The notes beneath the pieces were generated by a model. The model was not told the DNA's origin and searched no databases. It was given only the letters and a program-made list of their open reading frames with translations. This document shows positions 1 to 5,588 of a stretch of DNA of 7,349 bases, one piece after another; within the stretch, counting starts at the first letter, position 1; each line of letters opens with the position of its first letter. Origin of the DNA: WARW01 sp964582365 (GTDB lineage: Bacteria > Patescibacteriota > Microgenomatia > UBA12405); assembly GCA_964582365.1 (NCBI GenBank), contig CAZOQV010000028.1:1-7349 (forward strand). The letters run 5' to 3'. The translations under genes were made by a program, and so were the position numbers.

Positions 1-396
1 CTTTAAAAAACTGCAAGCCGACTTTGATCCATTGAGTCGTTAAACAGGGTTAAAACAATTATGCTAAGTCAAAACTTAGTGCTTTAGCAACTGATTTTTC
101 CAATTATATTGGTAAAATTGCTGCTCCAAATTACGCTACTGCGCAAGCATTAGCTTAAGAAGCCATTTTTTAGTCTTCCATTCTAGAGGAGATTAGAAAG
201 TGTTAACTAAACTAGAATGCTGTCTGATAGTTCTCGACTATTATTGGACTTAAGAGAGGGGTAATGCCCTCAATAATCGACATTTCAACACTTTTCGCTT
301 ACTTTAGTTGTTGAAAGTGTAGGAGAAAGTAATTTAAGCTTGTAGACGTTTTTTACAGTCGACTTTCGGACCTCGGTTCATTACCGAGCATCTCCT
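1..396 (+). ncRNA. ssrA: tmRNA (ssrA), 5' end outside the window
   Basis: Transfer-messenger RNA acts with SmpB to rescue stalled ribosomes and add a degradation tag. The 3' part, from AAGCTTGTAGAC to the TTTCGGAC block (364-371), follows the tmRNA consensus. It is followed by a T-arm (372-376/384-388, loop 377-383) and the acceptor strand CATCTCC (389-395), which would pair with GGGGATG outside the window and keep the G3-U70 alanine identity pair. Near the left edge, CTGCAAGCCGAC matches the region before pseudoknot 1, whose stem is CGACT 19-23/AGTCG 35-39. The tag frame resumes at GCT 81 after TTAGT and stops at TAA 156-158: 25 codons starting ALATDFSNY and ending NYATAQALA. Further stems are ATTCTAG 180-186/CTAGAAT 212-218 and TTTCAAC 283-289/GTTGAAA 310-316. 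About 30-40 nt are missing at the 5' end. CCA is not encoded, and the discriminator would be U396, which is odd. Confidence 0.93.
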
Positions 397-401
397 CAAA
401 C

Positions 402-470
402 GAAACCCACCTCTCCGAAATTTCGGAGACCCTCCCTTGATCCCGCAGTGGCGGGACAGGCAATGGAGGG
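402..470. repeat. Double-hairpin repeat R1 between ssrA and smpB, likely two-way terminator
   Basis: A perfect palindrome (412-429, arms TCTCCGAAA/TTTCGGAGA) is followed by a long imperfect hairpin: CCCTCCCTTG 430-439 pairs with CAATGGAGGG 461-470 with one mismatch, and nested inside is TCCCGC/GCGGGA (441-446/451-456). It fills the whole gap between two convergent genes, starting a few bases after the tmRNA 3' end and ending 1 nt before the smpB stop. Its opening (AACCCACC, hairpin, ACCCTCCCTTG) is shared with the repeats at 900 and 6311. Position suggests transcription stops here from both sides, but T-tracts are weak (CTTATTT on +, GTTTCGTTT on -), so the terminator role is inferred. Confidence 0.7.
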
Positions 471-471
471 C

Positions 472-885
472 TTATTTAAGAGTTTTCTTTATTTCTTTGG
501 CTTTGATTTTTTCGCGTTTTTCATACTTGCGCATTTTGCGGCCGACACCAATTTCGACTTTAAACCACTTCCCTTTTAAAAAGATAGAAATGGGAATTAA
601 CATATATTTTTGATTGCGATAACTGAGCAATTTAGCAATTTCTTTTTGAGATAATAATAAATTTCGTTCTTGAGTGGTGTCGATTTCTTGACCTTGAGAA
701 TATTTATATAAAGGAATTTTAAAATTAAAAAGAACTGGCCTACCGTCTTGGATTTCAACCCTAGAACTGGCAAATTGTGGAGTTTGAACACGCAAAGATT
801 TGGCGTCAGAGCCAGTTAAGGCAATGCCGGCTTCATATTTGGCGATAAATTCATAATCTCGCGATTCTTTGTTGAAATGTTTCAC
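472..885 (-). CDS. smpB: SsrA-binding protein SmpB
   Basis: SmpB binds the tRNA-like part of tmRNA and brings it to stalled ribosomes. With the GTG start at 885 the protein has 137 residues. It shows the family pattern near the N-terminus, FNKESRDYEF then YEAGIALTG and KSLR (family: N-x-x-A-R-x-Y, YEAGIxLxGxExKSLR), a central RNLLLSQKEI (family: RxRKLLLxxxEI), and a basic tail GVGRKMRKYEKREKIK typical of the helix that enters the mRNA channel. The frame is open up to ATG 963, but that extension (KQQGRVPEGWVG and so on) only translates repeat R2 and has no SmpB counterpart. The GTG at 885 is preferred because TGATAGAAT ends 5 nt upstream and homology starts right there; TTG 900 is a weaker alternative. 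It is convergent with its RNA partner ssrA, ending 75 nt away. Less conserved than usual is the KSLR-VQTPQFASSRVEI stretch, where the family normally has a G-K-V/D-S-Y type sequence. Confidence 0.93.
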   Translation of the reverse strand: MKHFNKESRDYEFIAKYEAGIALTGSDAKSLRVQTPQFASSRVEIQDGRPVLFNFKIPLYKYSQGQEIDTTQERNLLLSQKEIAKLLSYRNQKYMLIPISIFLKGKWFKVEIGVGRKMRKYEKREKIKAKEIKKTLK

Positions 886-890
886 AATGT

Positions 891-899
891 ATTCTATCA
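891..899 (-). promoter_or_regulatory. Extended -10 promoter of smpB (leaderless)
   Basis: Read on the minus strand, TG-A-TAGAAT is followed by ACATT and then GTG (885). The hexamer matches TATAAT at 5 of 6 positions and has the TGn extension. Transcription starting about 7 nt past the hexamer would begin at the GTG itself. No -35 box is evident: the upstream sequence is the G-rich repeat R2. Confidence 0.6.
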
Positions 900-989
900 A
901 ACCCACCCACCCTTCGGGTACCCTCCCTTGTTGTTTAAATCCTCTCTCCGGATAAACCGGCATCTCCCCTTAACAAAGGGAGAAATTTT
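900..989. repeat. Structured hairpin repeat R2 (between the 594-aa gene and smpB)
   Basis: Reading +: AACCCACCC, a small hairpin ACCC-TTC-GGGT (909-919), CCTCCCTTG, the block TTTAAATCCTCTCTCC (934-949), a hairpin CCGG-ATAAA-CCGG (948-960), and a 22-nt block (962-983) forming CTCCC/GGGAG, then AAATTTTA. The 934-949 and 962-983 blocks are identical in R3 (6365-6380, 6398-6419), whereas the hairpin between them differs in sequence but still pairs. It fills the gap between the stop of the 594-aa gene (992) and the smpB promoter. Confidence 0.8.
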
Positions 990-991
990 AA

Positions 992-2776
992 TTAAAATTG
1001 GATGGAATAAATTTTTTGGTCGGAGCAGAGAACATAAATAAGACTGTCGATTTCATTAAAGGCGATATCGTTGATTTTTAAATTACCAAGATTATATTTT
1101 GAAAGCAATTCTCCTGATTTTTGATAAATATAAACAATATTATTATCGTCGACAAAAGATAAATATTCTTTTTGTTGAGTAACATCAATATTGTCAGTTT
1201 TAGTAAATTGAGCAGTTTGACTGGGGACAAATTCTTGTTTAACACCACTTAAAAATGGAGAAATTAAACCGCTTTGATAAAGAACCCAAATTTTGCCATT
1301 AATGGAAAGTGAAGCGGCACCTAAATTTAGTTTGATATCATTTTTTAACCAATTTTGAGCTTTGGAAAAACCAGTAGAATTGGGAGTAAATTTCCAAATG
1401 GTTTGATTTTCAGAATCTAGGACATAGGCCGATCCATTCCAAAATTTAAAATCCGAAGCTTTAATGTCAGCAAGACTAATTTTGGAAGTTAAGTCGCTTT
1501 TACCAACCAGATAAATATTTTCATCATCCATTAAATAAAGATTGATTTTGTCGAGAGCGAGATTGGTGGCCGTTTTAATTTTATCGGAAATTAAAACTGA
1601 CTTAGCTGATTTTGAATTAGTATCAAAATAGTCAATTCGACCATTAGTTGGGTCGAGAAGATAAATTTTGTCATCATTGAAAATAATCTTTTGAAATTGG
1701 GAATTAGCAATTATTTGAGTGGTATCGTAGATAAAATCCGGAGAATAACTTTCAGGTGAACCCGTCTGAGAAAGAATTGTTTTTAACTGAGAATTATAAT
1801 TTTCAATTTCATCTTGATGAATTTTTAACGCAAGCATTTTTTCAATGGTGGTTTGGGCAACCATGGAGGCTTCTCGAGCGCTGTCGAGACTTAGACTTTT
1901 GGTTTTATTTATGTTTTCAATTTGAGACTCTATTTCTGTCTTTAATGCTTGATATTGATTTTCAATTTTTTGAGTTTTATTTTTTTGATAGCCAAAATAA
2001 GTGCTGAGTAAAAGAACAATAACTAAAATTATGCCTAATAACAGGCTGATTTTTTTTCTTTTACTAACTTCCCGGCTTTCATGATGAGGAATAAAAACAG
2101 ATTTTTCATTTTTATTATTACTAATAGCTTGAATATTATCGGTGGAAATATCTTGGTCTTCTTGTTCAACTTCAACGAGAGCGGCGGCTAAATTTTTTTG
2201 ATCTTTTAAAGAAAAAATAGCTGATAAAAAATTCTCTTCAATGTTTTGAATTTTTGAATCTGATAAAAATAATTTTATTTTTTGCCAAGTGATTTTTTCA
2301 AAAAAAGAGTTGGTTGAAAGAAAAATTCGGTCTTGGTTTTTAATTGGACCATTAAGAGTCTCTGTTTGATTACTGAGACCATCTAATAAAATACTAATTT
2401 TATCCTGACTTTTGAGAATAATTTTACCTTGGCCAGAAGTGGCTAGATAAAGATGATCTTTTAAAACAACAGCGATAACAAAATCAATTTTATAGTCTGA
2501 ATAAAGAGGATTTTTGATAATAGAATCGATTGATTTTTGTAAATTGGTCAAAATGTCAGAATTATTTTCGGGATTAAAATAATTTTGATTAAATTCATAA
2601 CTGATATCGTGACCGACTGAATTTAATTCTTTTTCATCTTCGGAATTTATGTTGATGAGAGCAAAAAGATGGCCTTTGGTGAATTTTAGAATTGGATCAT
2701 CAGGATCATTTTCCCAATAACGGGACCATGATTTAGATTCTGAGTTGCCACTGAAAGAACGACAAATAAAATGCAT
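992..2776 (-). CDS. Membrane protein: degenerate PP2C-like domain, one TM helix, coiled coil, propeller-like C-terminus
   Basis: The protein has 594 residues. Residues about 30-205 resemble a PPM/PP2C phosphatase fold: a strand FVIAVVLKDHLYLATSGQG (99-117) corresponds to the segment that in active enzymes reads YVANVGDSRA, then DRIFLSTNSFFEKI (149-162) to the GDxLLLCSDGL block. The metal-binding Asp residues are missing (GQG instead of GD; no DGxGG near residues 38-45), so this looks like a pseudophosphatase. A basic stretch RKKKIS... precedes a single TM helix (about 243-261), then a likely coiled coil (264-335). Residues 345-594 hold repeated short strands with aromatic and D/N turns (IYLLDPTNG, IYLVGKS, AYVLDSENQ, IWVLYQSG, VYIYQKSG, IYVLCSDQ), suggesting a beta-propeller outside the cell. 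Topology predicts a cytoplasmic N-terminus. It is the last gene of the operon, starting 12 nt after the 76-aa gene. Function is unknown; coupling an outside sensor to an inside scaffold is inference. Confidence 0.75.
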   Translation of the reverse strand: MHFICRSFSGNSESKSWSRYWENDPDDPILKFTKGHLFALININSEDEKELNSVGHDISYEFNQNYFNPENNSDILTNLQKSIDSIIKNPLYSDYKIDFVIAVVLKDHLYLATSGQGKIILKSQDKISILLDGLSNQTETLNGPIKNQDRIFLSTNSFFEKITWQKIKLFLSDSKIQNIEENFLSAIFSLKDQKNLAAALVEVEQEDQDISTDNIQAISNNKNEKSVFIPHHESREVSKRKKISLLLGIILVIVLLLSTYFGYQKNKTQKIENQYQALKTEIESQIENINKTKSLSLDSAREASMVAQTTIEKMLALKIHQDEIENYNSQLKTILSQTGSPESYSPDFIYDTTQIIANSQFQKIIFNDDKIYLLDPTNGRIDYFDTNSKSAKSVLISDKIKTATNLALDKINLYLMDDENIYLVGKSDLTSKISLADIKASDFKFWNGSAYVLDSENQTIWKFTPNSTGFSKAQNWLKNDIKLNLGAASLSINGKIWVLYQSGLISPFLSGVKQEFVPSQTAQFTKTDNIDVTQQKEYLSFVDDNNIVYIYQKSGELLSKYNLGNLKINDIAFNEIDSLIYVLCSDQKIYSIQF

Positions 2777-2782
2777 TAATTA

Positions 2783-2788
2783 ATGATA
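2783..2788 (-). promoter_or_regulatory. Possible -10 box before the 594-aa gene
   Basis: TATCAT on the minus strand is followed by 6 nt (TAATTA) and the ATG at 2776, the same geometry as the leaderless starts elsewhere here, but without the TGn extension. It begins just after the stop codon of the 76-aa gene. No Shine-Dalgarno precedes this ATG. In such AT-rich sequence the match could be chance; the gene may instead be read from the operon transcript. Confidence 0.3.
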
Positions 2789-3019
2789 CTACAATCCAAA
2801 CATGGTTAAGATCAGAAGAATAGAAAAGCCAAGATGAATAAAGGAAAAAATGATAAGAACAAAATTAAATTTATCGGTAACATTTTTTGACATAGATGTT
2901 ACTTGTTTGACAACGATTAAGGCAAAAATAAAATAAATAAGAGAACAAGCAACAAAGAAAATTTTAGTGATAATAAAAAAATAACTCTCTAGACCGTTGA
3001 TGTTTAAAAAATTATCCAT
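2789..3019 (-). CDS. Small two-TM membrane protein (DUF5657-like)
   Basis: This 76-residue protein starts at the ATG at 3019. It has two hydrophobic helices, about residues 13-36 (FFIITKIFFVACSLIYFIF) and 53-74 (FVLIIFSFIHLGFSILLIL), joined by a short polar loop with VVKQVTSMSKNV. The size and this loop pattern recall the DUF5657 family that I associate with CPR bacteria; that assignment is from memory. An in-frame ATG at 3034 exists, but the ATG at 3019 has GGAGG 8 nt upstream and is preferred. The start overlaps the end of the PH-domain gene by 8 nt, so the two are translationally coupled. Function is unknown; a membrane partner of its operon neighbours is plausible. Confidence 0.75.
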   Translation of the reverse strand: MDNFLNINGLESYFFIITKIFFVACSLIYFIFALIVVKQVTSMSKNVTDKFNFVLIIFSFIHLGFSILLILTMFGL

Positions 3020-3767
3020 TGTTATTACCTCCATTATTTTTTTCTTCTTCTAAATCACGAAGTTCTTTTAAGAGTTTAATTATTTTTTCAGGATTAGCAA
3101 CTTTTTCAAAATTTATTTGATTAATTTCGGAAGCAGTTTGAATTAAAACGTCACCATAATTAAAAAAGGTTCCTAAAACTCCCTTAACAGAAGACGATAC
3201 GTCCTGAATCATGGAAAGATCGGCTTCGGCAAAATGTTTATTCAAAAGATTATTAAAATCGATATCGACAACTCTTTCGTTGGTAACTAAAAAAAGATTG
3301 AAATACCAAGATAAAAATTTTTCAAAAGCATAAATGAAAGTAATCAAATACCAAAAAAGAACGGCAGAAAATTGATATTGAGGAGGGAAAAAATTTAAAA
3401 AAGTGAAATAGTGGAAAAATAAAGGAACAAAAAGCATTAAAGCGGTAACGGCGATCCAAGAAAGATTATTAATCCAATGTGGACGAACGGCTAAATAAAT
3501 TTCTTCATTTTCATCGCGTTCGGCAAAAGTTAAAACTTTGGGACGAACCAAAAAAGAAGAAAAGGGACTTTTGGAATGGCCTAAAATATCATAAACTTTT
3601 TGATTAAAATCTTCTTTTTTAGAGGTATCAGTTTTTTCTTCGATAATTGGGTCTTTTTTCTTTGGAATTTCTTTTGGTGGTGTTTCTTTTGGTGATTCTT
3701 TAATCGGAGAAGAGACGACAATTTCATCATCTGGAGCAACAGTATCTAAATCTTTGGAACGGTTCAT
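3012..3767 (-). CDS. Membrane protein with bacterial PH domain (YdbS/YdbT-like)
   Basis: The protein has 251 residues. Residues 1-60 are a charged, Pro/Lys/Glu-rich, probably disordered tail. Residues about 78-97 (LTFAERDENEEIYLAVRPHW) match the entry to bacterial PH domains of the bPH2/DUF304 type. Two TM helices follow (about 101-121 and 132-156), then VTNERVVDID (161-170), which is the typical V-T-N-x-R-V start of the PH sheet. The rest (ADLSMIQDVSSSVKGVLGTFFNYGDVLIQT, 182-211) carries the usual I-x-x-V-x-GxxGxxxxYGdvxI pattern. A helix ANPEKIIKLLKEL and an Asn/Gly-rich end close the protein. It is the first gene of a three-gene membrane operon, and its last codons hold the ribosome site of the next gene. 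The family is membrane-anchored with no well-defined ligand, so the exact role is unknown. Confidence 0.85.
   Translation of the reverse strand: MNRSKDLDTVAPDDEIVVSSPIKESPKETPPKEIPKKKDPIIEEKTDTSKKEDFNQKVYDILGHSKSPFSSFLVRPKVLTFAERDENEEIYLAVRPHWINNLSWIAVTALMLFVPLFFHYFTFLNFFPPQYQFSAVLFWYLITFIYAFEKFLSWYFNLFLVTNERVVDIDFNNLLNKHFAEADLSMIQDVSSSVKGVLGTFFNYGDVLIQTASEINQINFEKVANPEKIIKLLKELRDLEEEKNNGGNNNG
3028..3032 (-). promoter_or_regulatory. Shine-Dalgarno site of the 76-aa gene
   Basis: GGAGG on the minus strand lies 8 nt before the ATG at 3019, inside the last codons (Gly-Gly) of the upstream PH-domain gene. It decides the start of the 76-aa protein against the ATG at 3034, and shows that internal operon genes here do use Shine-Dalgarno initiation. 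Confidence 0.8.
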
Positions 3768-3772
3768 AACCT

Positions 3773-3781
3773 ATTATAACA
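3773..3781 (-). promoter_or_regulatory. Extended -10 promoter of the PH-domain operon (leaderless)
   Basis: Minus strand TG-T-TATAAT is a perfect hexamer with TGn extension, followed by AGGTT and ATG (3767). Expected transcription start is at or 1 nt beyond the A of ATG. No clear -35 box is seen in the AT-rich upstream stretch. Confidence 0.7.
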
Positions 3782-3813
3782 ATTAATAATTGATAATTAA
3801 AAATTAATAATAT

Positions 3814-5556
3814 TTATTTCTTTTCAATATTAAATAAGTCTGATTTGGCAACGAGAGCACCAGGAGCACGAAGGTTAAAAACGGTTCTAAAATTACTGGC
3901 AGAAAAATTAAAATTACCTTTGTCGGTAGAAACATAAACTGTTTTAGTGATACCAGAAGTTGAATAGTCAACTGAAACAGAATTAATAGAAGAGATTGGA
4001 CCACCTTTATCTTCTACTTGACGACGAAGCTCATCTTTTGACCAAGCATTGCCATCACAAGAACCAATACAATTTTGGATTTGAGACAAATGCGAAGAAT
4101 CATTAGTTTTAGAAAAATATAAAACAGCGTTAATAATGTCGGCAAATTCATCGTTGCTTAACCAAGGATGAGAACGACCATAGGCATTATTACTACGAGT
4201 TTTGTACCATCCTTTATAAAACCAAGGTGAAGCACTGACTTTTTCATAAGAATTGTTAGGCCAACAAGACTGACTACCACAGGTAGTGTCCCAAACACTA
4301 GGGGTAGTGTGTTCTCGGGTGGTGTAACCAATAGTGGCACCACCAGAAGTTGAGGCATACATAGTAGAAAAAATATTACCGGTTTTATTACTTTTGACAA
4401 CCATACCTCGAGTATCTTCGACGGCTTGTTTCCATTTACCTGGAGAATTAAGACGAGAAGTTGAATAAACTTGACAAGCTTCAGTAGTACAAATAGTGCC
4501 AGTACGGTTATTAGTATAACTTAAAGCATAAGTACGAGCAGCAATAGCTTGAGCTTTAAGAGCTTCATAACCGCCATTGTCTCCCCACCTGGCTGGCATT
4601 TCAGCAATACCAACTAAATAATTTTCTTCAAAAGGAAGAGTACCAGCAGAGGTTTTTATAGAACCAGAAGTGTCAATTTTTTCAATACGAATGTCACCAT
4701 AATAGGCTTTTAAAATTGCTTCATAGTTTTGACCAGACTTGGCCCGACCATAGGCACCATATTGAGACATGCCTTTGCGATGAGGAGCGCCAAAAGAAAA
4801 AGCAGCGAAAGCAGGAGAGAAACCAGGATTATAATCGGCGCGAGAAGCAGGATCATCAGAAGAAGAAACATCTCCGACAGAGGTATTAAACATGGCGGTT
4901 TTTTCAGCAATTAAAGATTGTTGTTTTTGAGACAACTCAGCTTTGTAAGTTTCGGCTTTTTTGATTTCTCCGGCTAAAAAGTTAGAACGAGTTTCTAAAT
5001 CTTTTTTAATTTTGGCAAGCTTTGTTTTCTCGGCTTCAAGTTTAGTTTTGTTATCATTCAACACCTTAATATCGGTAGAATATTGAGTAATAGTGTTTTT
5101 GTCTTGAGAAATTATGGATTGATACCAAGCAAATTGTTGAAATAAAGAGCTACCTTCTTTTTTAATTGAAGAAGAAAAAAGGATAGTAAATGAATTAAAT
5201 TTTTTACTGTTTTTGTAATAACGTTTAACTCGTTCCGAAAGTAAAAGTTTTTGAACAGCTAAATCTGATTCTTTATCAACTAATTTTTGAGATAAATCAG
5301 ACACTTGAGATTCGACTTGAATTATTTGTTTTTTAGCAGAAGCAATTTTTGAAGCCAAGCCTGTCGATTCTTTTTGAAGAGGGGCGATAGCTTTTTCTAG
5401 ATCAGCGATTTGTTTGGTGATATTGGCGATATCGTCATCGATATTAGCAAAAACGAAACCTACTCGCCCTTTAGACACTCCCCATTGAAAAGGGAGGATT
5501 AGAAATAAGAAAAAAAAGATAATAATTACTGATAATTTTTTGACCTTTAGATGCAC
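3814..5556 (-). CDS. Secreted coiled-coil protein with SpoIID/LytB peptidoglycan domain
   Basis: The protein has 580 residues and starts with GTG. It has an N-terminal signal peptide (KVKK, then hydrophobic residues about 8-22, likely cut after VFA at 37), a long coiled coil (about 40-222) like those of PcsB/CwlO-type cell wall proteins, and a Ser/Asp linker. The SpoIID/LytB domain follows (about 250-580): GAPHRKGMSQYGAYGRAKSG (256-275) with YEAILKAYYG, then YLVGIAEMPARW (313-324) holding the expected catalytic Glu319, then EALKAQAIAARTYALSY (331-347), and a closing FRTVFNLR. SpoIID is a lytic transglycosylase acting on glycan strands; LytB relatives assist amidases. The GxxHxxGMSQYGA block stands before the Glu motif, whereas in Bacillus SpoIID it comes after. 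Three close Cys pairs (356/361, 426/431, 496/500) suggest disulfides or metal binding. It is divergent from the pilin-like genes; opening the wall for a surface structure is a reasonable inference. Confidence 0.9.
   Translation of the reverse strand: MHLKVKKLSVIIIFFFLFLILPFQWGVSKGRVGFVFANIDDDIANITKQIADLEKAIAPLQKESTGLASKIASAKKQIIQVESQVSDLSQKLVDKESDLAVQKLLLSERVKRYYKNSKKFNSFTILFSSSIKKEGSSLFQQFAWYQSIISQDKNTITQYSTDIKVLNDNKTKLEAEKTKLAKIKKDLETRSNFLAGEIKKAETYKAELSQKQQSLIAEKTAMFNTSVGDVSSSDDPASRADYNPGFSPAFAAFSFGAPHRKGMSQYGAYGRAKSGQNYEAILKAYYGDIRIEKIDTSGSIKTSAGTLPFEENYLVGIAEMPARWGDNGGYEALKAQAIAARTYALSYTNNRTGTICTTEACQVYSTSRLNSPGKWKQAVEDTRGMVVKSNKTGNIFSTMYASTSGGATIGYTTREHTTPSVWDTTCGSQSCWPNNSYEKVSASPWFYKGWYKTRSNNAYGRSHPWLSNDEFADIINAVLYFSKTNDSSHLSQIQNCIGSCDGNAWSKDELRRQVEDKGGPISSINSVSVDYSTSGITKTVYVSTDKGNFNFSASNFRTVFNLRAPGALVAKSDLFNIEKK
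5459..5497. repeat. Degenerate copy of the hairpin repeat inside the SpoIID signal region
   Basis: The + strand here keeps the CTCCCC...AAAAGGGAGG arrangement of the 3' hairpin of R2/R3 (CATCTCCCC...CAAAGGGAGA), preceded by CCTACTCGCCC, comparable to CCTCTCTCC. The stem is CTCCC 5478-5482/GGGAG 5492-5496. It encodes residues about 21-33 of the SpoIID protein (LPFQWGVSKGRVG), right after the hydrophobic core of the signal peptide. Confidence 0.45.
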
Positions 5557-5562
5557 AGATTA

Positions 5563-5571
5563 ATTCTAACA
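5563..5571 (-). promoter_or_regulatory. Extended -10 promoter of the SpoIID gene (leaderless)
   Basis: Minus strand TG-T-TAGAAT, then TAATCT and the GTG start at 5556. The hexamer matches at 5 of 6 positions with TGn extension. Start of transcription is expected at the GTG. This box supports the GTG start, as no ATG or Shine-Dalgarno is available nearby. It lies nearly back-to-back with the promoter of the pilin genes. Confidence 0.65.
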
Positions 5572-5573
5572 TT

Positions 5574-5582
5574 TGATATACT
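5574..5582 (+). promoter_or_regulatory. Extended -10 promoter of the pilin-like operon (leaderless)
   Basis: TG-A-TATACT is followed by 6 nt (AGAAAT) and ATG (5589). The hexamer matches TATAAT at 5 of 6 with TGn extension, so transcription should start at the ATG. Only 2 nt separate it from the minus-strand promoter of the SpoIID gene, so RNA polymerase may not be able to occupy both at once. Confidence 0.65.
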
Positions 5583-5588
5583 AGAAAT

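Noticed and set aside
597..791. 64-codon minus-strand frame inside smpB
   Set aside because: It overlaps conserved SmpB sequence in another frame and has no recognisable feature.
402..989. G/C-rich repeats as a possible CRISPR array
   Set aside because: Copies are few, unequal and far apart, consist of hairpins, and show no regular spacers.
1756..2007. 83-codon + strand open frame
   Set aside because: It is antisense to the TM and coiled-coil part of the 594-aa gene, Phe-rich, with no domain or ribosome site; a frame shadow.
3779..3812. AT-rich near-repeats (ATTAATAAT, TAATT-AAA-AATTA) between the SpoIID and PH-domain genes
   Set aside because: Pure A/T stems are too weak for a terminator, and such repeats are expected by chance in this composition; only the -10 box at its left end is supported.
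3804..4004. 66-codon minus-strand frame over the end of the SpoIID gene
   Set aside because: It overlaps the conserved FRTVFNLR end of SpoIID in another frame; Leu-rich shadow.
4158..4914. Several open frames (61-80 codons) on both strands within the SpoIID gene
   Set aside because: They lie wholly inside the well-supported SpoIID domain in other frames and show Leu/Val/Arg-biased shadow composition.
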